Numbered from the stretch's first letter, positions 1-5,763 are shown. The stretch is 7,502 bases of DNA from CAXSEF01 sp964236585 (GCA_964236585.1 CAXSFE010000144.1:1-7502), one strand, 5' to 3'. The notes: generated from the letters alone by a model not told the origin. Made by a program: numbers and translations.

Positions 1-134
1 GGCCGCCGGCCTCGACGGCGCCGGCCGACAATCCGAGCCCGAAGTAGCCTGATACTACCCGCGCCCCGCGCAGCCGGGCCTACGCTGCCTCCTCGATCGC
101 CCCGACACGAGGGCGGCGCAGGGAGAGACGCGGG
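1..134. other. Leader region upstream of the cytochrome c gene
   Basis: No complete gene is visible here. Two + strand frames are open from the left edge: one stops at 45-47 (TAG) and one at 50-52 (TGA). The frame read from base 3 has nearly all codons ending in G or C and a Pro/Ala-rich tail (PPASTAPADNPSPK), so it may be the last codons of an upstream gene, but 14 codons are too few to tell. The short AT-richer spot around 48-57 could hold a -10 box; I see no convincing -35. A purine-rich ribosome binding site, GGGAGAG at 121-127, lies 7 nt before the ATG at 135. Confidence 0.3.
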
Positions 135-521
135 ATGCGACGAGGCGCGCTGCTGCTGGCGGGGATGGCCGCGATGCTGCCGGTGGCGGCCTCGGCCCAG
201 ATGGAGATGCCCGCGGCGGCCCCCCCGGACGGCGCCACCCTGTTCCGCCGCCAGTGCGCGACCTGCCACACCCTGAACGCCGCCGACCCGCAGCGGCAGG
301 GCCCGACCCTGGCCGGGGTGTACGGCCGCAAGCCGGGCGCCGTGCCCGGCTACCAGTACTCGGCCGGCTTCGCCAACGTCGACTTCGTCTGGGACGAGCC
401 GCACCTCGACCCCTACCTCGCCAACCCGCAGGCCGTCATCGCCGGCGCGGTGATGCCCTACCACCAGGCCAGCGGCGCGGTGCGCGGCGCGATCATCGGC
501 TACCTCAGGGAACAGCACTGA
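135..521 (+). CDS. Periplasmic class I mono-haem cytochrome c
   Basis: The 128-residue product is a small soluble c-type cytochrome that would carry electrons in the periplasm. Residues 1-21 form a Sec-type signal peptide (basic MRRG, hydrophobic core, ASA before Q22). The haem-binding CATCH motif is at 41-45, with Cys41 and Cys44 binding haem and His45 as axial ligand. Downstream are the class I signatures GPTLAGVYGRKPG (56-68), the YQYS segment and WDE-x-x-LDPYLANP. Met107 in VMPYHQ is the likely sixth ligand, and the C-terminal helix ends in IIGYLREQ. Length fits a cytochrome c2/c550-like protein. GGGAGAG lies 7 nt before the ATG. The stop is followed at once by the glyoxalase start. Lying just upstream of a Tat-exported GMC dehydrogenase set, it may be that enzyme's electron acceptor (inference). 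It could equally serve a general respiratory chain. Confidence 0.93.
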   Translation: MRRGALLLAGMAAMLPVAASAQMEMPAAAPPDGATLFRRQCATCHTLNAADPQRQGPTLAGVYGRKPGAVPGYQYSAGFANVDFVWDEPHLDPYLANPQAVIAGAVMPYHQASGAVRGAIIGYLREQH

Positions 522-917
522 ATGGCCAAGCTGATCCACAGCATGATCCGGGTGCGCGACGAGGCGCGCTCGGTGCAGTTCTACCGCCAGGCGCTCGGCC
601 TGGAGATCGCCGAGCGCGTCGCCTTCGACAGCTTCACCCTGGTCTACCTCGCCAACGCAGAATCCGGCTTCGAGCTGGAGCTGACCATCAACCACGGCCA
701 CGAGGCGCCGTACCAGCTCGGCGACGGCTACGGCCACCTCGCGGTCTCGGTGGACGACGTCGACGCCGAGCACGCCCGCCTCGCCGACGCCGGCCTGGCG
801 CCGAAGCCGGTGCGCGACCTGCGGCGCGGCGACGCCCTGGTCGGCCGGTTCTTCTTCGTCGCCGACCCGGACGGCTACCTCGTCGAGGTGCTGCAGCGCG
901 GCGGCCGCTTCCTGTGA
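522..917 (+). CDS. gloA: Glyoxalase I-like VOC metalloenzyme (lactoylglutathione lyase)
   Basis: The 131-residue product resembles E. coli GloA over its full length, which would make it the cytoplasmic enzyme that isomerises the methylglyoxal-glutathione hemithioacetal to S-lactoylglutathione. All four metal ligands of the family can be placed: His6 (LIHSMIRV), Glu53 (FELELTINHG), His72 (YGHLAVSVDD) and Glu122 (GYLVEVLQ). The two beta-alpha-beta-beta-beta modules are clear, and the DPDGY motif (115-119) precedes the last ligand. There is no signal peptide. The ATG directly follows the cytochrome stop (TGAATG), and AGGGAA at 507-512 lies inside the cytochrome gene 9 nt upstream, so the two genes are probably co-translated. 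Methylglyoxal removal beside a sugar-oxidising dehydrogenase is plausible, but the link is only positional. The stretch DLRRGDALVGRFFF replaces the glycine-rich segment of E. coli GloA, so another VOC substrate cannot be excluded. Confidence 0.87.
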   Translation: MAKLIHSMIRVRDEARSVQFYRQALGLEIAERVAFDSFTLVYLANAESGFELELTINHGHEAPYQLGDGYGHLAVSVDDVDAEHARLADAGLAPKPVRDLRRGDALVGRFFFVADPDGYLVEVLQRGGRFL

Positions 918-944
918 CGAACATGGTCGCGTCGTCTGCAAGCC

Positions 945-1082
945 AAGAAAGCGAGTTCTTTCTTGAAAGAAAGAACCAAAGAACTTTTGCCCATTGGGAT
1001 CTGTGCATGGCCGAGCGCTGGTCTTCCATGAGCAAAAGTCTTTTTGCTTCTTTTTCTTCAGAAAAAGAAGACTCTTGCTTGC
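945..1082 (+). repeat. Bipartite AT-rich hairpin repeat, copy A
   Basis: The left block (945-992) holds a 10-bp inverted repeat, GTTCTTTCTT 955-964 against AAGAAAGAAC 967-976. The right block (1031-1082) holds two overlapping hairpins: AGCAAAA 1031-1037 with TTTTGCT 1042-1048, and CTTCTTTTTC 1047-1056 with GAAAAAGAAG 1061-1070 around a TTCA loop. Between them is a 38-nt spacer (993-1030) that is not conserved in copy B. A long-range pairing, ACTTTTGC 983-990 with GCAAAAGT 1032-1039, could close the spacer into a loop and competes with the first right hairpin. The element starts 27 nt after the glyoxalase stop and stands out as AT-rich in GC-rich surroundings. No run of T follows the last hairpin, so it is not a classical terminator. 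A 69-codon GTG-start frame (914-1123) runs through it. Confidence 0.9.
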
Positions 1083-1197
1083 CTCACCACCGCACGACAA
1101 CTGAACGCCCTGCAGGCCCGTAACACGGTCTAGCGCACCCACTGCCCGCGGCGCCCGTCCCGCCCGGAACCACGAACAGGCCGCGCACGACGGCCAC

Positions 1198-1204
1198 AGG
1201 GAGG
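1198..1204 (+). promoter_or_regulatory. Ribosome binding site of the Tat small subunit
   Basis: AGGGAGG, close to the ideal anti-16S match, lies 7 nt before the ATG at 1212. It supports that start, which also places the twin-arginine motif near the N terminus as expected. Confidence 0.8.
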
Positions 1205-1211
1205 CTGTTCC

Positions 1212-1763
1212 ATGAGAGAGATCGAGAGGCGGTTCCAGGTCGGCCGGCGCGGGTTCCTGCGCGCGGCCGGCGCCGCCGTGCCCGCCACCGCCCTGGCCGC
1301 CACCGGGCTCGCCATCACCGCGGAGGCCGCCTGGGCGAAGGACGCCACCGCCCTGCAGCCGGCCACGCTGGCGACGCTGGTGCGCATGAGCCGCGACATC
1401 TACCCGCACGACCACATCCCCGACCTGTTCTACGTCGCCGCCTGCAAGCCGTTCGACAAGGCGGCGGGCGGCGGGCCGGAGGCGCGCGCGCTGTTCGAGG
1501 ACGGCGTCGCCCGCCTCGACGCCGACGCCCGCGACCGCCACCGCCTGGCCTACCTCGGCGTGCCCGAGGAGGCGGACCGCGTGGCGCTGCTGCGCTCGAT
1601 CGAGATGACGCCGTTCTTCAACAAGGTGCGCTCCGGCCTGGTGGTCTCGCTCTACAACCAGCCGGCGCTGTGGCCCCGCCTCGGCTATGAGGGCTCCTCG
1701 GCCGAGTACGGCGGCTACATCAACCGCGGCTTCAACGACATCGACTGGCTGTCGTCGGTCTAG
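1212..1763 (+). CDS. Tat-exported small subunit of a GMC dehydrogenase (gluconate 2-dehydrogenase subunit 3 family)
   Basis: The 183-residue product begins with a twin-arginine signal: GRRGFLRAA at 11-19, a long Ala-rich hydrophobic stretch, and a likely cleavage after AWA (residue 42). The mature part carries the marks of the gluconate 2-dehydrogenase subunit 3 family: YPHDHIPD at 64-71, then the C-terminal block LGYEGSSAEYGGYINRGF ending in DIDWL (157-181). In characterised FAD-dependent glucose, fructose, sorbitol and glucoside dehydrogenases, such small subunits pair with the GMC catalytic subunit and give it its Tat export signal. Here the GMC gene follows and itself has no signal peptide, which fits that role. 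The gene is flanked by two direct copies of the 138-bp repeat. The AGGGAGG site 7 nt upstream settles the start. It is not catalytic by itself. Confidence 0.88.
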   Translation: MREIERRFQVGRRGFLRAAGAAVPATALAATGLAITAEAAWAKDATALQPATLATLVRMSRDIYPHDHIPDLFYVAACKPFDKAAGGGPEARALFEDGVARLDADARDRHRLAYLGVPEEADRVALLRSIEMTPFFNKVRSGLVVSLYNQPALWPRLGYEGSSAEYGGYINRGFNDIDWLSSV

Positions 1764-1793
1764 GGGCCGTGACCGACCCGGCGCCCGGACGCG

Positions 1794-1931
1794 AAGAAAG
1801 CGAGTTCTTTCTTGAAAGAAAGAACCAAAGAACTTTGCCCGTTTGGTTCCGGAGAACGAGCGCGCAATACCCTTCAATCAGCAAAAGTCTTTTTGCTTCT
1901 TTTTCTTCAGAAAAAGAAGAGCCTTGCTTGC
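1794..1931 (+). repeat. Bipartite AT-rich hairpin repeat, copy B
   Basis: The left block (1794-1840) matches copy A except for one missing T in the run before GCCC. The right block (1880-1931) matches copy A apart from a few bases near its end. Hairpins are GTTCTTTCTT 1804-1813 with AAGAAAGAAC 1816-1825, AGCAAAA 1880-1886 with TTTTGCT 1891-1897, and CTTCTTTTTC 1896-1905 with GAAAAAGAAG 1910-1919. The 39-nt spacer (1841-1879) shares little with copy A. The missing T is balanced by one extra spacer base, so both copies are 138 bp long. The element starts 30 nt after the small-subunit stop, in the same orientation as copy A. The missing T leaves the long-range pairing of copy A with a bulge here. 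A 67-codon GTG-start frame (1769-1972) runs through it. Confidence 0.9.
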
Positions 1932-1981
1932 TTCAGCCAGGCCCGGAAACAAGCCTTTTACCGCCGGCTTAAAACAAGATC

Positions 1982-1990
1982 GAGGGGGAG
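1982..1990 (+). promoter_or_regulatory. Ribosome binding site that fixes the GMC start
   Basis: GAGGGGGAG ends 8 nt before the ATG at 1999. This supports 1999 over the upstream in-frame ATG at 1843, which falls within the repeat. A closer ATG at 1991 opens only a two-codon frame (Met-Val-stop) whose TGA shares one base with the ATG at 1999. Confidence 0.75.
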
Positions 1991-1998
1991 ATGGTCTG

Positions 1999-3570
1999 AT
2001 GGCACAGTTCGACCTGAACGACGACGGCGTGGTGGTGATCGTGGGCTCCGGCGCCGGCGGCGGCACGCTGGCCAACGAGCTGGCGCAGCGCGGCATCAAG
2101 GTGGTGGTGCTGGAAGCCGGGCAGCGCAACGAGATCCAGGACTTCGTCAACGACGAGTGGGAGAGCTTCGCCCAGCTCGCCTGGAAGGACATGCGCTCGA
2201 CCTCCGGCGCCTGGCGCGTGCACCGCGACTTTCCCAACCTGCCGGCCTGGATCGTGAAGTCGGTGGGCGGCTCGTCGGTGCACTGGGCCGGCGCGTCGCT
2301 GCGCTTCAACGACTACGAGTTCAAGATCCGCAGCCATTACGGCGACATCGCCGGCGCCAACCTGCTCGACTGGCCGATCAGCCTCTCCGACATGGAGCCC
2401 TGGTACGACCGCGCCGAGAAGAAGATGGGCGTCACCCGCACCAACGGCATCCCGGGGCTTCCCGGCAACAACAACTTCAAGGTGATGGAGACCGGCGCCC
2501 GCAAGATCGGCTACACGGAGGTCCACACCGGCCGCATGGCGATCAACAGCGAGCCGCGCGACGGCCGCGGCTCCTGCCAGCAGATCGGCTTCTGCTTCCA
2601 GGGCTGCAAGTCCGGCGCCAAGTGGTCCACCCTCTACACCGAGATCCCCAAGGGCGAGGCCACCGGCAACCTCGAGGTGCGCCCGGGCTCGATGGTGATC
2701 CGCGTCGAGCACGACGACGCCGGCAAGGTCACCGGCGTGCTCTACAAGTCCGACGACAGCGACGCGATCCAGCGCCAGCGCGCCCGCGTGGTGGCCGTGG
2801 CCGGCAACTCGATCGAGAGCCCGCGCCTGCTGCTCAACAGCGCGTCCAACCGCTTCCCCGACGGACTGGCCAACAGCTCCGGCCAGGTCGGGCGCAACTA
2901 CATGCGCCACACCACCGCCAGCGTGTACGGCGTGTTCGACAAGCCCGTGCACATGTACCGCGGCACCACCATGGCCGGCATCATCCGCGACGAATCCAAG
3001 CACGACACGTCGCGCGGCTTCGCGGGCGGCTACGAGATGGAGACGATCTCGCTGGGCATCCCGTTCATGGCGGCCTTCGTCGACCCCGGGGCCTGGGGCC
3101 GCGACTTCACCTCCAAGATGGACGACTACTCCCGCATGGCCGGGATGTGGATCATCGGCGAGGACCTGCCGCAGGAGACCAACCGCATCACCCTCGACCC
3201 CACGGTCAAGGACAGCAACGGCATGCCCGTCGCCAGCGTTCACTACGACGACCACCCCAACGACACCGCGATGCGCGAGCACGGCTTCGCGCAGGGCTCC
3301 GCGGTCTACGAGGCGGTGGGCGCCACGCGGGTGATCCGCACCCCGCCCTACCCGAGCACGCACAACATGGGCACCAACCGGATGAGCGCCTCGGCGCGCG
3401 ACGGCGTGCTCGACGGCTTCGGCCAGACCCACGACGTCGCCAACCTGTTCGTCTCGGACGGCAGCCAGTTCACCTCAGGCGCCGGCTGCAACCCCACGCT
3501 CACCATCGTCGCGCTGGCGATGCGTCAGGCGGACCACATCGCCACCCGGATGGGCCGCAACGAGATCTGA
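1999..3570 (+). CDS. FAD-dependent GMC-family dehydrogenase, catalytic subunit
   Basis: The 523-residue product is a glucose-methanol-choline flavoprotein. It has the N-terminal dinucleotide fold GSGAGG (16-21) with the ribose-binding Glu39 (VVVLEAG), the FAD-domain signature GGSSVHWAG (90-98), and a C-terminal catalytic region with His455 (THNMGTNRM) and Asn498 (GAGCNPTLT). The latter match the His and His/Asn pair of the family. Three cysteines, C193-x5-C199-x3-C203, resemble the cysteine cluster that holds a 3Fe-4S centre in FAD-dependent glucose and fructose dehydrogenases; this is an inference here. There is no signal peptide, so export with the upstream Tat small subunit is likely. It probably oxidises a sugar, polyol or glycoside (glucoside 3-dehydrogenase is one candidate) and passes electrons to cytochrome c. 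The upstream in-frame ATG at 1843 would add 52 residues encoded by the repeat and is rejected. Confidence 0.9.
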   Translation: MAQFDLNDDGVVVIVGSGAGGGTLANELAQRGIKVVVLEAGQRNEIQDFVNDEWESFAQLAWKDMRSTSGAWRVHRDFPNLPAWIVKSVGGSSVHWAGASLRFNDYEFKIRSHYGDIAGANLLDWPISLSDMEPWYDRAEKKMGVTRTNGIPGLPGNNNFKVMETGARKIGYTEVHTGRMAINSEPRDGRGSCQQIGFCFQGCKSGAKWSTLYTEIPKGEATGNLEVRPGSMVIRVEHDDAGKVTGVLYKSDDSDAIQRQRARVVAVAGNSIESPRLLLNSASNRFPDGLANSSGQVGRNYMRHTTASVYGVFDKPVHMYRGTTMAGIIRDESKHDTSRGFAGGYEMETISLGIPFMAAFVDPGAWGRDFTSKMDDYSRMAGMWIIGEDLPQETNRITLDPTVKDSNGMPVASVHYDDHPNDTAMREHGFAQGSAVYEAVGATRVIRTPPYPSTHNMGTNRMSASARDGVLDGFGQTHDVANLFVSDGSQFTSGAGCNPTLTIVALAMRQADHIATRMGRNEI

Positions 3571-3584
3571 CCCCGAAGGCAGGC

Positions 3585-3611
3585 AAGGCCAGGGGCAGAG
3601 CCCCTGGCCTT
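3585..3611. terminator. Palindrome between convergent genes, possible bidirectional terminator
   Basis: A perfect 12-bp inverted repeat, AAGGCCAGGGGC and GCCCCTGGCCTT, flanks an AGA loop. It sits between the GMC stop (3570) and the stop of the converging glycosyltransferase (3615). On the + strand a pyrimidine-rich tail (CCTTC) follows; on the - strand there is no T tract. Termination is therefore plausible but not classical. The core and its flank (3589-3620) recur at 7017-7048, so it is also a repeat-family member. Confidence 0.55.
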
Positions 3612-3620
3612 CCTTCACCC
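3589..3620. repeat. AGA-loop palindromic repeat, solo copy
   Basis: This 32-bp stretch matches 7017-7048 at 29 positions. Two of the three differences are paired within the stem (a G-C pair here, an A-T pair there), which keeps the hairpin intact. The shared part extends past the stem into CCTTCCTTC, so it is a related sequence rather than two unrelated hairpins. Both copies lie at the 3' ends of - strand glycosyltransferase genes. It looks like a REP-type extragenic palindrome. Confidence 0.7.
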
Positions 3621-4673
3621 GCCCCTCGCCTCCTCGATCATCCCCTCCAGCGCCTCGGCCCGGTGCCCCGCCGTGTGCCCCGCCATCACCCTTGCCCGCC
3701 CCGCCTCACCCACCGCGCGCCGCGCCGCCTCCGTCCAGTCCAGCAGCGCCAGCACCTCCTCCGCGCGCTCTGCCACGCGCAGCTCCGGCCCGACGCGCAG
3801 CACCTCGTCGAGCCCGGGCCAGGGATCGGAGATGATCGGTGTGGCGCAGGCCGCCGCCTCGAACAGCCGCACGCTCGGGCTCCACCCCGCGGCCACCATG
3901 TCCGCCCGCGTCACGTTTAGCGTCCAGGCGCACGCGGAGTAGAACCCGGCATGGTCCACCGGCGGCAGGTGCTCGATCCGCTCCACGTTGCCGGGCCAGC
4001 CCTCCGTGTCGGGATACTGCGGCCCCGCCACCACGAAGCGCCGGTGCGGTGCCCTTCGCGCCGGCTCCAGCAGCAGCCGCTCCAGCACCGGCTGCCGGTC
4101 CGCGCTGTACGTCCCGAGATAGCCGAGGTCCCAGTGCACCGCGCCGCCGGTCGCGCGGTACAGCGCCGGGTCGACCGAGCAGTAGAACGCCCGCGCCCGC
4201 CGCGCGCCGTACTCGCGCTCCAGCCGCGCCAGGGTCGGCCCCCCCGTGAACGACAGGTACAGGTCGAAGCCCGGGATGCCCTCCGCCTCGACATAGTCCC
4301 GCTCGCCCGCCGCCAGCCGCGCCAGCGTCACCGGCGTGTCGATGTCATAGAACGCGAACACCCCGCGCACGACGCCGCGCAGCCAGGCCGCCACCGCGAC
4401 GCCCTCGGTGACATAGGAGCCGAGCACGACGGCGTCCGCCGCCTCGATCCGCGCCCGCCATCCCTCCAGCCCCGCCACCGACCCGTACAGCGCCAGCTCG
4501 CAGAACCCGGGCGCCGCGAGGTCGCGCGCGGACGCGTACCAAGGCTGGTCGCGCTCAAGGAACAGCAGCTCGTGCCCGCGCGCCGCCAGCGCCCCCAGCA
4601 GCGCCCGGTAGGTCGTGGCGTGCCCGTTGCCCCACGACGAGGACAGGCTCAGCCCGAGGAACACCAGCTTCAC
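3615..4673 (-). CDS. CgeB-like glycosyltransferase, last gene of the cluster
   Basis: The 352-residue product belongs to the CgeB/COG4641-type glycosyltransferases, probably cytoplasmic and using a nucleotide-sugar. The N terminus has the Gly/Ser-rich loop LGLSLSSSWGNGHATTYRAL, then RGHELLFLERDQPWY. The C-terminal sugar-nucleotide half carries RLFEAAACATPIISDPW from about residue 269, and the family tail motif GHTAGHRAEALEGMI. It is a paralogue of the next two genes upstream. The start is GTG at 4673, 7 nt after the stop of the preceding gene; no ATG is available and a longer frame would run into that gene. A G-rich run just inside the upstream gene may act as the ribosome site, or translation may be coupled. 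Donor and acceptor sugars cannot be read; surface polysaccharide assembly is the likely setting. Confidence 0.85.
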   Translation of the reverse strand: MKLVFLGLSLSSSWGNGHATTYRALLGALAARGHELLFLERDQPWYASARDLAAPGFCELALYGSVAGLEGWRARIEAADAVVLGSYVTEGVAVAAWLRGVVRGVFAFYDIDTPVTLARLAAGERDYVEAEGIPGFDLYLSFTGGPTLARLEREYGARRARAFYCSVDPALYRATGGAVHWDLGYLGTYSADRQPVLERLLLEPARRAPHRRFVVAGPQYPDTEGWPGNVERIEHLPPVDHAGFYSACAWTLNVTRADMVAAGWSPSVRLFEAAACATPIISDPWPGLDEVLRVGPELRVAERAEEVLALLDWTEAARRAVGEAGRARVMAGHTAGHRAEALEGMIEEARGG

Positions 4674-4680
4674 GGCCCGC

Positions 4681-5763
4681 TCACGCCCCCCGCCGCGCCA
4701 GCACGTCCGAGAGCAGCGCGTCCAGCTCCGCCGCGCGCCGGTCGTAGGTGTGCCCGGCCAGCACGCGCGCCCGCGCCGCCCCACCGATCGCACGCGCCCG
4801 CTCCGGCGTGAGCGTGCGCAGGTGCTCGGCCACCTCCGCGCCGTCACGCGCCACCAGCACCTCCTCGCCCGGGGCCAGGAACTGCTCGATCCCCTCCCAG
4901 GTGTCGGTGATCAGGCAGGCACCCGCACCGGCCGCCTCGAACACCCGCGTCGCCGGCGAGAACCCCACGTCGGCCATACTGTCGCGCGCCACGTTCAGCA
5001 CCGCCAGCGCCGAGCAGTTCAGCGCGTTGTGGTCCGCCGTCCCCACGTGCCCGAGCCGGCGCACGTTCCCAGCCATCGGCTTGCCGTCCCAGCCATTGCC
5101 ACCTAGCAGGAAACTAAACCTAGGAAGATCTACCGCTGGTTCCAGGAAGAAACGCTCCACCCGCGCCTCCCGGTCCGGCAGCCGGTTCGCCAGGAACGAC
5201 AGGTCCGCGGCGAACCGCGCCTCCGCCGCCACCGGATGGTGCGTCCGCGGGTCGAGCGCGTTGTAGATCGGCACGCAGCGCCGCGCGCCCATCCCCTCGT
5301 ATGCCGCCACCACAGGCGGCCCCCCGCCATACGTCACCACCAGGTCCAGCGCCGGGAGCGCCCGCCTGACCGGATGCCCCGCATCCCCCCGCATCTCCGC
5401 CAGCGTCGCCGGCGCGTCCACGTCCACCAGGCAGCGCAGCGCCCCCGGCCGCGCGCCGGCCACCACGCCGTCGAGCAGCTCCGCGTCGAACACGCCGACC
5501 CCGCTCGCCTTCATCACGACGTCCGCCCGCCCCGCCTCGGCCAGCACCCCCCGCAGCCCCTCCGCCGTCGCCGGCCACACCACCACGCGCGCCCAATCCG
5601 GCGGCTCGATGTCGCGGTGGCTCTGCCGGTCGAACGCGTCCGGCTCGTAGAACGTGATTCCATGGCCCAACCGCGCCATCGCCCCGAGCAGCCCGCGGTA
5701 ATACGTCGCCGCCCCGTTCCAGTACGACGACAGCAGGCTCGACCCGTAGAATGCGATCTCCAT
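4681..5763 (-). CDS. CgeB-like glycosyltransferase, middle gene
   Basis: The 360-residue product is a second CgeB-type glycosyltransferase. The N terminus reads SSLLSSYWNGAATYYRGLLG followed by RLGHGITFYEPD, closely parallel to its neighbours. The C-terminal half has RVFEAAGAGACLITDTWEGI from about residue 273, the PGEEVLVA segment typical of the family, and the tail motif GHTYDRRAAELDALL. Its ATG overlaps the stop of the upstream gene by one base (TGATG), and GGAGGG at 5773-5778 lies 9 nt upstream, so translation is probably coupled. An unusual run of A/T-ending codons spans about residues 204-223 (5095-5154), including GTA, CTT, TTT, AGT and CTA. The frame stays open far upstream only because of high GC; the family start is at 5763. 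Its sugar specificity is unknown. Confidence 0.86.
   Translation of the reverse strand: MEIAFYGSSLLSSYWNGAATYYRGLLGAMARLGHGITFYEPDAFDRQSHRDIEPPDWARVVVWPATAEGLRGVLAEAGRADVVMKASGVGVFDAELLDGVVAGARPGALRCLVDVDAPATLAEMRGDAGHPVRRALPALDLVVTYGGGPPVVAAYEGMGARRCVPIYNALDPRTHHPVAAEARFAADLSFLANRLPDREARVERFFLEPAVDLPRFSFLLGGNGWDGKPMAGNVRRLGHVGTADHNALNCSALAVLNVARDSMADVGFSPATRVFEAAGAGACLITDTWEGIEQFLAPGEEVLVARDGAEVAEHLRTLTPERARAIGGAARARVLAGHTYDRRAAELDALLSDVLARRGA
5089..5154 (-). other. Rare-codon, AT-richer tract inside the middle CgeB-like gene
   Basis: In coding order, residues 211-223 use GTA GAT CTT CCT AGG TTT AGT, then TTC CTG CTA GGT GGC AAT. Nine of these 13 codons end in A or T, in a gene where such codons are otherwise scarce. 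CGT, GAA and CCA just before extend the tract. The encoded residues (PRFSFLLGGNGWD) look like the first strand of the C-terminal Rossmann half, where the neighbouring paralogue has HRRFVVAGPQYPD. The reading frame is intact. Confidence 0.7.

Larger units (their letters stand above)
918..1211. other. Intergenic region with repeat copy A
   Basis: This 294-nt gap separates the glyoxalase gene from the Tat small-subunit gene. Positions 945-1082 are repeat copy A, described separately. Positions 1083-1211 are ordinary GC-rich sequence with no gene that I can support. They must hold the leader, and perhaps the promoter, of the downstream gene, but I see no clear -35/-10 pair. The stretch ends in the ribosome binding site at 1198-1204. 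Confidence 0.6.

Noticed and set aside
1047..1070. Intrinsic terminator in the right block of the repeat
   Set aside because: The hairpin is strong in base pairs but AT-rich, and it is followed by mixed sequence without a T run, so it does not fit the usual pattern.
254..1123. 289-codon + strand frame across the cytochrome and glyoxalase genes
   Set aside because: Arg/Pro-rich shadow over two well-supported genes. Only its last part, through the repeat, is discussed, as a small-frame finding.
945..1931. CRISPR array or insertion sequence from the repeated blocks
   Set aside because: There are only two copies 849 bp apart with a gene between them, no regular repeat-spacer series, no transposase and no terminal inverted repeats spanning the segment.
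1991..1999. Two-codon frame (Met-Val-stop) overlapping the GMC ATG, as a coupling or stalling element
   Set aside because: The ribosome site lies too close to this ATG and is well placed for 1999. A chance ATG is the simpler reading.
1969..3432. Long open frame on the - strand opposite the GMC gene (487 codons)
   Set aside because: Its product is a Val/Ala/His/Arg-rich shadow without family motifs. The + strand frame has clear GMC motifs from end to end.
1812..3920. 702-codon + strand frame overlapping the GMC gene and the convergent glycosyltransferase
   Set aside because: Arg/Pro/His-rich out-of-frame translation typical of GC-rich DNA, crossing the ends of two convergent real genes.
4674..4847. 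Upstream extension of the last CgeB-like gene to an ATG at 4847
   Set aside because: It would overlap the preceding gene in another frame and adds a Ser/Arg/Trp-rich stretch with no family similarity. The GTG at 4673 matches the family start.
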